Source of the DNA: an uncultured Pelagibacteraceae bacterium
Lineage (GTDB): Bacteria > Pseudomonadota > Alphaproteobacteria > Pelagibacterales > Pelagibacteraceae
Length of the DNA: 64,000 nucleotides
NCBI GenBank assembly: GCA_902566925.1
Contig: CACFKO010000004.1
Coordinates: forward strand, 1-64,000
Direction: 5' to 3'
The position numbers and the translations under genes were made by a program. Positions 32,965 through 44,400 of this stretch are shown one piece after another; within the stretch, counting starts at the first letter, position 1, and each line of letters starts with the position of its first letter. The notes beneath the pieces are model-generated. The model worked only from the letters and a program-made list of their open reading frames with translations, searched no databases and was not told the DNA's origin.

Positions 32965-34332
32965 CTAGGCACCGAATACAAGACCGAAGGCGACTGCTTT
33001 GCCAGTAGTAGTATTTATGTGATTTGCATCTACTGTAACTAGTGTTCCAGCTAATTTTAGTCCATTTGACCCATCATGAGATGCAATATTTAAATCATTA
33101 GTACCATCAGCGATAATAACAGTTGGAGCAGTTAAGGTTAATGATGTACCTGCATTAATTCCCAAAACTCCATCAGAAGAAGCCTGAATATTTTCACCTC
33201 CTGCGGCATCATGAAATGAAAGTTTGGAGTCAGCACTTAAAAGTAATTCATCAGCTGAAGCATCCCACATCATCATATTAGTGTCAGTTCCATCTCCATA
33301 AAATATAACATCGTAACCATCATCATCTACACCAACCTGCATTTGTCCTGAAACGTGTAACAGTGATGCAGGATTAGCTGTACCAATGCCAACATTTCCA
33401 CCTGCGGTAACTAATGCGTAATTTGAATCAGCACCACTAACATTAATGTTTATTCCAGTTGCAGTATGTGTTCCAGAAGTGGCTCCAACAACATCAATGT
33501 CTAATCCAGTTGTGGTGGTTGTTCCTAAACCAGCAGAATTTAAATCTAAATTAATTCCAATATCTGTAAAATCTGATGTACCAGAACTAGGAACTGGTCT
33601 ATCAAAATCAACGTGTAATCCTGTAACAGTAGCAGGATTAATATCAGTAAAATTTTTATCTATCGTCATTCCAGTTACACCACCATCTGATTCTACCCTC
33701 AGAGCAGTGGCAGCCAGAGCAGCTGAATTATCTTGTAAAATAAATGCACTAGATCTTGCTGATGTTGATGCAGAATTATCAGAAATATAAATTGCAGAAT
33801 TAGTTTCTAATGAGTCTGCATCAATTCTCATCACAGCTGTTGTTGTTTGTTCTGCGTCAATGGTAAATGCTGCTTGGTCTGCATCGTCTGAATCTATCTG
33901 TAGAGCAGGCATTCCAAGATCACTGGCCTGAGAAAGTTTTACGGACTCAAAAAATCCATTAGACCAATACATGGTAGAATTACCAATATCAAATGCACCA
34001 TTTGAATTTGGTATGAGACTTGAATTTATATCAGCGTTAAATACAACATTATCTGTATTAGCATCACCAAGAGTTATACTACCATCTGCAGAGATATTTC
34101 CGTTAGCATGAATATTACCATGAACATTTAGGCTTTCACCAACAACCACACTCTTAGCGACACCTATACCACCAGCGGTGATAATAGAACCAGTAGTATT
34201 ACTTGTAGAGTTAGTTGTATTATTTAATTTTATGAAATTGGATGAACCATCTCCCTGTGTCATAACTAAAAGTTCATTACTTTTAACTCTCCATTGGTCA
34301 AAGGTATCTGATAGTGCTACGTTTGCTGACAT
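32965..34332 (-). CDS. Tail fibre-like protein, paralogue 3
   Basis: A 455-aa fibre protein. It shares an N-terminal attachment block with the two preceding genes (SDTFDQWRVKSNELL, then NFIKLNNTTNSTSNTTGS, then TAGGIGVAKS-type repeats) and a C-terminal block (NIASHDGSNGLKLAGTLVTV) next to a small hydrophobic end. The centre carries different repeats (VTGLHVDFD, GININVSGADSN) rather than the 96-residue unit of the others. It likely forms a trimeric shaft with swapped middle. ACTAAATA and AATAAATA boxes lie upstream. Confidence 0.75.
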   Translation of the reverse strand: MSANVALSDTFDQWRVKSNELLVMTQGDGSSNFIKLNNTTNSTSNTTGSIITAGGIGVAKSVVVGESLNVHGNIHANGNISADGSITLGDANTDNVVFNADINSSLIPNSNGAFDIGNSTMYWSNGFFESVKLSQASDLGMPALQIDSDDADQAAFTIDAEQTTTAVMRIDADSLETNSAIYISDNSASTSARSSAFILQDNSAALAATALRVESDGGVTGMTIDKNFTDINPATVTGLHVDFDRPVPSSGTSDFTDIGINLDLNSAGLGTTTTTGLDIDVVGATSGTHTATGININVSGADSNYALVTAGGNVGIGTANPASLLHVSGQMQVGVDDDGYDVIFYGDGTDTNMMMWDASADELLLSADSKLSFHDAAGGENIQASSDGVLGINAGTSLTLTAPTVIIADGTNDLNIASHDGSNGLKLAGTLVTVDANHINTTTGKAVAFGLVFGA

Positions 34333-34375
34333 TTTTATAATTCCTTATTAATGGAGAAGTTTCTCATGCTTATAA

Positions 34376-34383
34376 TATTTAGT
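34376..34383 (-). promoter_or_regulatory. Late-type promoter variant ACTAAATA
   Basis: ACTAAATA on the minus strand 43 nt before the third fibre gene. A second near match (AATAAATA, 34394-34401) lies 61 nt upstream of the start; either could be used. Confidence 0.45.
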
Positions 34384-34411
34384 TCTTCTAGTTTATTTAT
34401 TATTTACGTTA

Positions 34412-36223
34412 TTAAGCAAAAACAATAGCCATAGCGATTGATTTTCCTGTAGTTGCTGTTGTTCTTGTGGCGTTTATTTGTGAGGCAGTAGCCGTAACAA
34501 GTGTTCCGCCCAATTTTAATCCATTAGTTCCATCATGAGATGCAATGTTTACATCAATTGCTCCATCTGCAAAAGTAACTTGACCTGTACTGTCAATTCT
34601 CATTTTCTCTGTTGCAGCTCCAGAATCAGCAGTTAAAAAAACTAAATCGGTTGAATTGACTGTTCCAGAAAATGTTGCATCGGCCTCGGCTAGTATTGTA
34701 GCACCCACTACTATAGCATCAGTTCCGCCAGCTTCTAATGGTGCTTGAAAATCAATTCGTCCTAGTACATCACCATCATTTATATTTGGAAGTGCAGTTG
34801 TTAAGAGTAATTTACCAGTACTGGTAGTTGCATCTGCCGAAGCTCCGCGGATTTCAAGAGTATCTTCCGACTGATCATACAAGAAAAATGCACCAGAAGA
34901 AGCACCAAAGAACTTAACATCATGGCCAGTATCATCTACACCAACTGTCAATGTACCAGCCATGTTAGTATCACCGACTTGAACAACTCCATCTGCAGAA
35001 GTGTCCCATAACCAATACTTTCCAGAAGTGTCACCAAAAAATTTTACATCGTAACCAGTATCATCTACACCGACTGTTACTGCTGCATCTATTTGAACAG
35101 CACCATCTATATCTACTGCATCGAGATTAGATGTTCCATCTACATCTAAATCAGTACCGACATAAAGTTTTTTAGCTATTCCAGCACCACCATCTGTATG
35201 AAATGAACCTGTAGTAGTTGAACTTGCATCTGTTGTATTGTCTATACTTAATTGTGCTGTACCAGAAAGAATTAAATCGTCAGCCGAGGCGTCCCATAAC
35301 ATGAAAGCTGATGAGGTGGCACCAAAAAATTTAACATCGTATCCAGATCCATCTGTACCAACTGTTACAGTAGCATCAATTTGTGTTGCACCATCAATAT
35401 CAACTTCATCAAGGTTAGCTGTTCCATCTACATCTAAATCAGTACCGACAAAAAGTTTTTTAGCTATTCCAGCACCACCATCCGTATGAAATGATCCTGT
35501 AGTAGTTGAACTAGAATCATCCGTATTATCTATACTTAAATTTGATACTCCCGATAATATTAAATCATCTTCTGACTCATCCCATAACATGAAAGCTGAT
35601 GCAGTGGCTCCAAAGAACTTAACATCATGTCCAGTATCATTAACTCCGACTGTCACGGCACCAGTAAGTTGTGTTGCACCATCAACATTAAGTTTCGTTG
35701 CTACATTAACATCAACAGTTGGAGCTGTGATATCAAGAGTTGTTCCTGCATTGATTTCTAAGTGACCATCTGAGGAAGCTACAATATTTTCACCACCTGC
35801 AGCATCATGAAATGAAAGTTTTGAATCTCCTGTCAATACTAACTCATCTGCTGATTGATCCCATAATAAAAATTGTCCAGAAGTATCACCAAAAAATTTG
35901 ACATCTTGGCCTGTACCATCTACTCCTACTGTTACGGCACCATCAATTTGCACAGACCCATCTATGTCAACAGCGTCAAGACTGACATTTCCATCTATAT
36001 CTGTATCACCAAAAACAGTTAATTTTCCACCAATGACTGCACTTGCAGCCACACCAAGACCACCAGCAGTGATAATAGATCCTGTAGTATTACTGGTAGA
36101 ATTAGTTGTATTATTTAATTTAATGAAATTATCAGATCCTATGGTCTGAGTCATAGATATCCATTCATTACTCTTCGTACGCCACTGATCAAAGGTATCT
36201 GTTATTTCTACATTAGCTGACAT
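34412..36223 (-). CDS. Tail fibre-like protein, paralogue 2
   Basis: A 603-aa fibre protein built from copies of a 96-aa unit. Each unit contains VTVG-D-TG-DVKFFG, then LWD-S-DDLILSG, then a TTGSFHTDGGAGIAKKL segment and a DLDVDGT-NLD-VDIDG end. The N-terminal block (SDTFDQWRTKSNEW) and C-terminal block (NIASHDGTNGLKLGGTLVT) are shared with its neighbours. Near the C-terminus an ATILAEADATFSGTVNSTDLVF segment matches paralogue 1. Likely a trimeric tail fibre shaft. A CATAAATA box lies 48 nt upstream. Confidence 0.8.
   Translation of the reverse strand: MSANVEITDTFDQWRTKSNEWISMTQTIGSDNFIKLNNTTNSTSNTTGSIITAGGLGVAASAVIGGKLTVFGDTDIDGNVSLDAVDIDGSVQIDGAVTVGVDGTGQDVKFFGDTSGQFLLWDQSADELVLTGDSKLSFHDAAGGENIVASSDGHLEINAGTTLDITAPTVDVNVATKLNVDGATQLTGAVTVGVNDTGHDVKFFGATASAFMLWDESEDDLILSGVSNLSIDNTDDSSSTTTGSFHTDGGAGIAKKLFVGTDLDVDGTANLDEVDIDGATQIDATVTVGTDGSGYDVKFFGATSSAFMLWDASADDLILSGTAQLSIDNTTDASSTTTGSFHTDGGAGIAKKLYVGTDLDVDGTSNLDAVDIDGAVQIDAAVTVGVDDTGYDVKFFGDTSGKYWLWDTSADGVVQVGDTNMAGTLTVGVDDTGHDVKFFGASSGAFFLYDQSEDTLEIRGASADATTSTGKLLLTTALPNINDGDVLGRIDFQAPLEAGGTDAIVVGATILAEADATFSGTVNSTDLVFLTADSGAATEKMRIDSTGQVTFADGAIDVNIASHDGTNGLKLGGTLVTATASQINATRTTATTGKSIAMAIVFA
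35142..35690 (-). repeat. 288-bp coding repeats in fibre paralogue 2
   Basis: Two near-identical direct units begin at 35142 and 35430, exactly 288 nt (96 codons) apart; the second diverges near 35690. A more degenerate copy precedes them. The same unit and period occur in paralogue 1. Confidence 0.82.
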
Positions 36224-36270
36224 TTATTAATTCCTGTTATTAACTAATCTTAAATTAATTCTTACTTATA

Positions 36271-36278
36271 TATTTATG
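36271..36278 (-). promoter_or_regulatory. Late promoter-like CATAAATA
   Basis: Seven of eight matches to TATAAATA on the minus strand, 47 nt before fibre paralogue 2 and close to the stop of paralogue 1. Confidence 0.6.
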
Positions 36279-36280
36279 AT

Positions 36281-38236
36281 TCACTCAACGGCAAAAACAA
36301 TACTCATGGCTATACAGAAGCCTAAATTTACTTCGTTAGGAATAGTGTTTATATCTCTTGCTAAAGCTGTAATAAGTGTTCCGCCTAACTTTAATCCATT
36401 TGTTCCGTCATGACTTGCAATATCTACATCAATCGCACCATCCGCAAAAGTACACACACCAGTACTATCAATTCTAAACTTTTCTGACGCTGCAGCCGAG
36501 TCTCCTGTAGCAAACACCAAATCAGTTGAATTAACTGAAGATGAAAATGTCGCGTCAGCTTCAGCAAATATTGAAGCACCAACTAATCTAGCATCTCCCG
36601 AACTACCCTCTTCTGGTGCCGAAAACCCAATACTACCTATTACATCACCATCATTTATATCTGTAAGTGAAGTTGATAGTAATAATTTACCAGAACTTGT
36701 AGTTGCATCAGCTGATGGGCCACGAATCTCAAGAGTATCTTCTGATTGATCATACAACATAAATGCACCAGATGAAGCTCCAAAGAACTTAACATCATAG
36801 CCAGTATCATCTTCACCGACTGTTACATCACCAGTAAGTTGAGTACTTCCAGCTACAGTAAGTAAATCATTTGTATCATCCCATGTCCAATTTTTATCAG
36901 CAGTATCACCAAAAAATCTAACTGTATAACCAGTACCATTAGTTCCGACTGATACTGTATTATCAATTTGAGTCGTATCATCAATATCAACAGCGTCTAA
37001 ATTTGTTGTACCATTTACATCTAAATCTGTTCCAACATAAAGTTTTTTAGCTATACCAACTCCACCATCCGTATGAAATGAACCATCCGTTGTTCCAGTG
37101 GCGTCTGTTGCAGTATCTATACTAACAGCTCCCGCACCCCCCAAAACTAAATCATCTGCATCCTCTTGCCATAACATATAAGCACCAGAAGTAGCCCCAA
37201 AAAACTTAGCATTTGCACTAGTATCATTTACACCGACTGTTACTGCAGCGTCAATTTGTGTTGCTCCGTCAATATCAACAGTGTCTAAATTTGTTGTACC
37301 ATCTACATCTAAGTGAGTACCAACATATAATTTTTTAGCTATACCTACACCACCATCTGTGTGAAATGAACCATCCGTTGTTCCAGTGGCGTCTGTTGTA
37401 GAATCTATACTTATAGCAGCTGCTCCAGCAAATTCTAAATCATTTGATGATTGATCCCACTTCATATAAGCACCCGAAGTTGCACCATAAAATATAACAT
37501 CGTAACCAGTATCATCTTCACCGACTGTTACTGTACCAGTAAGTTGAGTCTCGCCATCGACATTAAGAGTAGTTGATGCATTAATATCTACTGTTGGAGC
37601 TGTAATATCAAGAGTAGTTCCTGCATTGACTTCTAAATGTGCATCTGAAGTAGCAATAATATTTTCTCCACCACCCCCATCATGAAATGATAACTTTGTG
37701 TCACCAGTTAAAACTAACTCATCTGCTGATTGATCCCACAACATATATTGTCCAGCCGTGTCACCATAAAATTTAACATCATGACCAGTATCATCTACAC
37801 CGACTGTTACTGCACCATCAATCTGTACTGTCCCATCAACATCAACATAGTTGGAAGACTCTACTAATACATGACCTTCAAGTGAAGAATTTGGAACGTA
37901 TGTTGTTCCATCTTCTAAAAGAAGATTATCAAAATCGTCTGCGTCTTCTGATAATACACGAATTATCTGTTTAAAATTTACTGTACTTTTAAGATCTCCA
38001 CGACCATGAAGAGTTAAATTTCCACCAATGGATGCACTTGAACCGAGGCCCATACCCCCGGCTGTTGTTATTGAACCTGTAGTATTACTAGTAGAATTAG
38101 TTGTATTATTTAATTTAATGAAATTAGAAGAACCAGCGTCGTTTGTCATAGACAACCATTCGTTGGTTTTCATTCTCCATTGGTCAAAAGTATCAGACAA
38201 AATTGTATAAGGAGCTCCATTGTACTTATATGACAT
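36281..38236 (-). CDS. Tail fibre-like protein, paralogue 1
   Basis: A 651-aa fibre protein, first of three. N-terminal block SDTFDQWRMKTNEW, then an LEDG insertion (DNLLLEDGTTYVPNSSLEG, about 100-120) nearly identical to one in neck protein gp14. At least four copies of the VTVGEDDTGYDVKFFG-type unit follow, then the shared C-terminal block (DIASHDGTNGLKLGGTLIT). Its arrangement parallels paralogue 2, so gene duplication followed by unit exchange is likely. GGAG precedes the ATG. Confidence 0.8.
   Translation of the reverse strand: MSYKYNGAPYTILSDTFDQWRMKTNEWLSMTNDAGSSNFIKLNNTTNSTSNTTGSITTAGGMGLGSSASIGGNLTLHGRGDLKSTVNFKQIIRVLSEDADDFDNLLLEDGTTYVPNSSLEGHVLVESSNYVDVDGTVQIDGAVTVGVDDTGHDVKFYGDTAGQYMLWDQSADELVLTGDTKLSFHDGGGGENIIATSDAHLEVNAGTTLDITAPTVDINASTTLNVDGETQLTGTVTVGEDDTGYDVIFYGATSGAYMKWDQSSNDLEFAGAAAISIDSTTDATGTTDGSFHTDGGVGIAKKLYVGTHLDVDGTTNLDTVDIDGATQIDAAVTVGVNDTSANAKFFGATSGAYMLWQEDADDLVLGGAGAVSIDTATDATGTTDGSFHTDGGVGIAKKLYVGTDLDVNGTTNLDAVDIDDTTQIDNTVSVGTNGTGYTVRFFGDTADKNWTWDDTNDLLTVAGSTQLTGDVTVGEDDTGYDVKFFGASSGAFMLYDQSEDTLEIRGPSADATTSSGKLLLSTSLTDINDGDVIGSIGFSAPEEGSSGDARLVGASIFAEADATFSSSVNSTDLVFATGDSAAASEKFRIDSTGVCTFADGAIDVDIASHDGTNGLKLGGTLITALARDINTIPNEVNLGFCIAMSIVFAVE
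37017..37560 (-). repeat. 288-bp coding repeats in fibre paralogue 1
   Basis: Direct units begin at 37017 and 37305, again 288 nt apart, with the same landmark sequence (ACATCTAA on the plus strand) as the repeats in paralogue 2. Similarity fades near 37560. Confidence 0.8.
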
Positions 38237-38239
38237 CTA

Positions 38240-38476
38240 TTATAACTCCTTTTTGTCAAGTAATTCTCGGAGAAGATTTTTTATCTCAAGAATTTCATTT
38301 CTTACATTATCTAATTCTTTTACTTTGTTTTCCATTTCTTGAAACCTTTGAGCTTTTTGTAGTTCCAACTGTCTATTTTTGCGATGATTTTCAAGAGCAA
38401 CTCTATCCGTATTAAGGAGAGCTTTTGAGTGTAAATCTCGAACAAAACTTTTATCTTCTGTTTGAACTACCCTCAT
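38240..38476 (-). CDS. Small coiled-coil protein before the fibre genes
   Basis: A 78-aa protein, mainly helical. The C-terminal 45 residues (QELEMENKVKELDNVRNEILEIKNLLREL-like heptads) form a strong coiled coil after a basic N-terminal region. It starts two bases after the stop of the 2311-aa wedge protein. It might bridge baseplate and fibre, but there is no direct evidence. Confidence 0.6.
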   Translation of the reverse strand: MRVVQTEDKSFVRDLHSKALLNTDRVALENHRKNRQLELQKAQRFQEMENKVKELDNVRNEILEIKNLLRELLDKKEL

Positions 38477-38478
38477 TA

Positions 38479-41400
38479 CTAATCCAGTGCTATGGTTCTT
38501 GCATCTTTAACGTATGGAACTGTAGTTACATCATCAGTAGTCATTACAATTTTAATTGCAAAGGTTTTAAAAGTGTCATAAGTTACACTAGCTGAATCGT
38601 ATTTTGTTTCCTCATTAGAGGTTTTATACACATATTCTTTAACATCTTCAATATTTCCAGAGTATGTAGAACTTGGTGTTTCTTGTTCCATCAAAACATA
38701 ACCCTTATCATCAAAATTTTGTGGATCAGAGTCCGCTTTTACCTTATAATAAAGATGAATATTTGTTCCTAGTGGTTTATAAGCGTTTAATATGACCTTT
38801 ATATCTGATGCATCAAACCCATCTTCCAAAGTTGCGCGACGAGAAATATATTTGGCATTGATATTACCACCCTTTGCAGAGTCCTCACCATTTACATTAG
38901 CAGTAGCATTTGTCGTTACATTACTAGACAAAGTTATAGTGGGAGTAGTTAAATATCCAGAACCAGTTTCAATTGGAACAACATTTGACACAATACCAGT
39001 TACAGTAAGTACAGCCATAAATGTATTTGAACCTACAGAAACTTGTGAGTTTGAATGATCACCATCTTGAGCAGTGTTGTCTGAAAAAACAATAATTCCA
39101 TTTGCAAAATGGCCCGAATTATTTGAACTTGTTTTAATTGTAATAGTTGATACATTCTTAGAAGAGGAACTATCAACAAATGTTTGTTTTGTAATTATTC
39201 CATGAGCTGCATCCTCACCCTGTACAGATTGTGAAATTTCAGCTCCAGAAGTGTTTGCTACAATTCTAACACCCTCACCTACCACGAAAGCGCCAGGGTT
39301 ACTTGCATTAACTGTATAATCAGAGTTAGCAGAAATTAAAGCATTTGCTCCTATTGCAGTATTTACCGACATAGTTACTTCGACTTGTACATTAACTGTG
39401 GCGGTAGTTCCATCTGCAAGGTCTGGTGCTGAAACTGTTCCAGTATAAGCTCCAGCTGAAGTGTTAGTGTAACCAGCACCAAGTGTAGTTATTACAATAT
39501 CATTTGCAGAAATCCCCGCATTATCAATATCATTGTCAATTGTAATTACACTTAATCGGTCAAGATCAATAACTGGTGATATGTGACTATTTGATGTTGA
39601 CATTGATGCATTGATCAAAAACATACCATTTGTATCAGATGTCATTTGTCTGCCAGTTACTAATTTTATATTTTGATCTGTACTAAAATTTGTGTAATCT
39701 ACTGCGGTATTAGTAGTATCAAAAGATTTAAATTGGTAATCTACTTCTGTATTACTAAACTCTATGGTAGAAGTTGTTGTCTTAAAAGTTTGATACAATA
39801 CGTTTGCAGTATTACCAGCTGCACCATTTGCGTGAGAACTGAACACAGCATAGTTGTTGACTCCGCCAGTTCCAGTAAAATTACATCTAGTTAAGTTAAA
39901 CATCAAAGCTCTTCCAACATCATCAGACCAAGTTCCAGCATTCGATGGCCCATAAAGTTTTCCTACAAATGGCTGATGTGTAATCATACGACTCGTTCCA
40001 GCACTATTTTCTCCAATCTTTGCAGACCAAAGTTTAGATTGAGAACTATTAGATAATACGACTATCGCATATTCTCCTGTGGCCAGATATACTGGTGAAT
40101 CAAATACAAAGGTTGTAGCACTAGGAGTTGTAGTATTAGCTGTAATACTATCGGCCTGCATTGTTTTTTCAGAAAATGGAATGATATGTGAAGCACTTGG
40201 AAGTCCATCTTCAACTGGTCTAATTTGTACAGTAACAGGAAGATTTGTATCTTTTGAATGAAAATACAAATTTAGATGCTTGAGAAACACCCCCATTGGA
40301 TAGTTATTTGGTTCAACAAAAAATGTTTGAGATAGGGGATTAAGATAATCTGTTATTCCAGAACGCCGTGTAAAAGAATTAGTGGCAATTTCTTCATTAG
40401 TTAAAGATTCTCTACGAGTTAAAATTTCTCTCGTTGAGACTAATAATTTTTCCCTAGTTTGTAAAAGACCTTTAGCTTTAAAATGTTCCTCAGCAACAGT
40501 TGTTGTAGTTAAAATTTCATTGTTTGCTTGATCAGTTATCCTAATAATTCTATCACCAGTTCTAAATGTTCCAGCAGGAATATCTATGTCACCAGCTATA
40601 GAACCATGAGCATCCGTTTGCATTTGGGAATTAGATCCTGTGAGTATACCTCTGGTATTTGCTACAATAGAAGCAATTGTACCATTTGCTCCAGAAGTTT
40701 GTCCAGTAACTACATTTGCTGCAGCAAATCCTATAGAAGAGTTTGTAGCTCTGTTATTTTGTGATGTTACTGGACTTGCTAAAGTTGCACTTGTGTTTCC
40801 AGTAATGTCAGTAATAAAAATAGTAGCAGCATTACTAACAGTATTAGATGCAATTCTAACTATACCTTGATTATTAGCACTATCCTTAACTACCTCACCT
40901 TCTTGAAATACTCCATTAGCACCACTAAAAACCAATTTCTTTGCAGGTTCTGTGTTTGCAGCCATGTCAGTATTATTAATGTAGACATATACATTTGTAA
41001 AAGCTTTCATTCCTTTTGCTGTAAATGAAAGTCTTTGTGCACCAATGAAAGGAACTATACTCATGTCAACAAAACGATTTCCAGCAGTCTTAACAATAGA
41101 TTCAACTGGATTCTCTGCATTGACTCCAAATTTAGTTTTATTTTGTTGGACTGTTTTTGAACTTCTTGTAGATACAAAATTTGAGCCAGCATTCGATATT
41201 GCAGGTCTTGGTTCTGGATTAACTTGTTCTCCTGACCAATTTATAGACCAATCATCCCATTGGGAACCAAAACCTTTTCTTCCATCACTAGGACTTAGAG
41301 CCCAATTGTCATGGTGACCTTCTTGATTTGTAACAACATCTGGTTTGGTTGTGTCATCAAACCAAGTATCTGAAGGTGGATCTAGTTTAAGATTACCAAT

Positions 41401-44400
41401 GTAATTCGTTATATTAAATGGATTGATAGAATAAGATGAATAATACAATGGTTGATCAATAAATGCTGCATTTGTGAAAGGTAATGTGATAAGATCACCA
41501 GTTTTTACAGTATTGTTACTAGTCGTTGCATCGTATGAAAATTTAAAATTATCATAATAAAAAGGTGCTCTTAACTCTTTTTCTCTAAAATGAATTGAGG
41601 CTTTATAATCATCTAATGCAACATCACCGATTGAGTGTCCAGCAAATGGATCAATTAAGATACCATTTTTAAATCTAGAACCTGCAGGATTAAAAAGAGA
41701 ATCTTTCTCAGATTCCCCAAATATATCTTTAGCTGCTGTTTCTTTTTCAAGAATGTTGAGAGATGTATAATATTCAAGTCTTTCGATTCTTTTTTCTAAG
41801 TTTCCGACATCTCTCATTGTAAATCGTTTATTGTCAATATACCTTGTTTCAACATCTGCAAGAGCAAAAGTATAAGCAGGAACTTCCATCGTATAAAGAG
41901 TCATCGAATCTTCATCATCTGGTGGAGCAACAGGAACCCTTGAAGGAGATCCCTTGATAACCTGAAATTTCCTATCTCTAGTCAGAACAAGTTTATCTAT
42001 TCTTGGTACATAGTATGAATAATCCAGAGTTGTTGTTGTATCTGAATCTGGAAGAAGAAGAGAAGAATTTGCTACAGCATCAGTATTATTTGCAAGATGA
42101 AAATCTGTCGCTGTTGTTCCATCGTGTGTGTTATCTTGAACAAATGGTCTAAAATCTATAACATCTGTAAGTCTATATTCGTGGCCATCAGTTGGACTCG
42201 TATATTTTGGAATATCACCATAAGTAAATATCTTAGAATTAGCATTAAGTCGTGAATTATCACTATTTCTTCCGTTGACATTTGCACCAATTTGAGCAGA
42301 ATATGAATTAACTGTCAAAAATCCTTGACCAGAATGTGTAAATCTATCAAATACAATGGCTATTTTACCATCGGGTGGTCTTTTTCCCGGCCTTAATTGG
42401 ATTGAAGAGTGTCCATAGAGATTATCTGTTTGACCAGTATCTAAAGAATATGAAGATGTAATATCGTTTGCAGATGCCAACATCATGGAATTTGATACAT
42501 CAACAGTCAGTGAACCCGAATCAACAACTTTAATTAAATTAAATACATCATAAACAGGAAGTTCAATTTTTTCTCCTATAACCTTTGGTGGAGTATCTTC
42601 AAAATATTGTCCCTTTGGTGACCAAGTATGAATGTTATTTGCACCACCAGTATTCGAGTAATTAAATGCAGTATTAACGATTCCAGCAACTATGGCTTTA
42701 GTTTTACCAGAACCAGTTAATGCATTTTTCTTTGCCGTATATGCAACTGTAATTTTAATAGCTGATGAAGTATTACAATCAATGACAGCAGAAGTAGAAG
42801 CCACATTTATAGTTCTACTAATTCCATCCGTGTTACTAAAACTAAGATACTGACCATTACTAACTGGTATATAACCACTACTGTTACCAGCATCACTTTG
42901 AGAATCATTTACAACAACTATAAAATTTTCCTCAGCTTTTGCAGATGATATTGGTGTTCCAAGATCAGTAAAAGTATCAGTTCCACTTAAAGCAAATGTT
43001 ACTACACCACCCGAATCAGTTGTAAGATTTTTTGTAGACTTATAAGTGTATGTAATATTATTTGCAAGAGATAGTGGTTTATCTGGAAGTGGAAATATTA
43101 GTGAATTAAGTTCCGTATTTTCTAAAATAGTATTTCCTGTTGGTAACTCAGCATACCTTGATTTTTCATCAACTTCGGCATCAGCTACTCTCGCTACAGT
43201 ACTAGTTACAGCAATGGAATCTATCAGTTTTGATTCAAACGTAACATCAAAACTTGAGCATTCTCCCGAAACTGCACCACCAGTTGTATTAGCTGAAAAT
43301 ACAGTGCGGTCATCCATCTCAGTATCTACTTGAACTATTGCCACATCTGCATTTGCTGTATAACTAACTACATTTCGGGTATAAGTAGTGTTTGATACAT
43401 CAGTAGTTTGATCCTCTAGTAAAATTATGCCAGGACTCAAATCAAACAAACCATTATCTGATTCGTCTTGTTGATATTCTAGAGCAATATTAAAAACACC
43501 AGCAAATGTACTATCTTCCCCCTGTAATGTGTTTAAATTTGGAGTTGTAATACTGATTCTTGCACCTTCATATACACCACTTACTTGACCTATTTTAGCA
43601 AAAGCTGTATTAGTATCAGCTCCACCAGTGATATAATTAGTACTAGATGTATTACCATAGTATTTTGTACCAATAGTTATTACATCTTTTCTTACTTCAA
43701 ATGTTTTTGATGTAGTATTACTCGACAAAACTGGCATGTGACCATGAGTTGATGTATTTGCAGCCACATCAGCTTCTCTTGGAGTATCTACAACAGTTCC
43801 ACTTTTGTTATTTGAGGTTCGTATATCATAAAGATATGCAGTATAATCTGATTGTGAATGTGTTACGTTCGCTGTATTACCAGATGCAGCCAAGAAATCT
43901 ATATCTCTAATTCTTGCAGTTCCAATTTTAGTTTGAGAATTTCTAGTGAGAAACGTGGTTCCAAACAATGCATCCTCAGTTGAATCACCAGAAACATTTT
44001 GAGTGGCAACATTTCCAGCATAAAGATCAACTATCATGTGTCGTGCAATATCAAAGTAACCATTTGCTTGTTTGATATGTAATTTATTACCAAAAGAAGT
44101 ATTCAGATTATAAGAATTGACTGTAAGTGTATCTCTACCCTTACTTACTGTAAGATATTTCGTTGCGATACTTTCGTATTCATATCCCTTAATATAAGCT
44201 TTGCCTGGATCAAGCCCAGCTGAAAATTTACTTTCAAACTTAATAGTTTGACCTGAAGTACTTGTGACTAAGGTTCCAGATCCACCAGAAAAGTTATTTA
44301 AGGTTGCTACTGTAGAGTTTGTAACTGATGCAATAGTTGCAGTTTGAGCTGTATTTCCAGAGAGAAATACTACGTCACCTGCTTCCAATTCTGTATCAAA

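Noticed and set aside
34412..38236. Regular repeats as a CRISPR array
   Set aside because: The period is 288 nt, in frame and coding for fibre units; no short repeat/spacer pattern exists.
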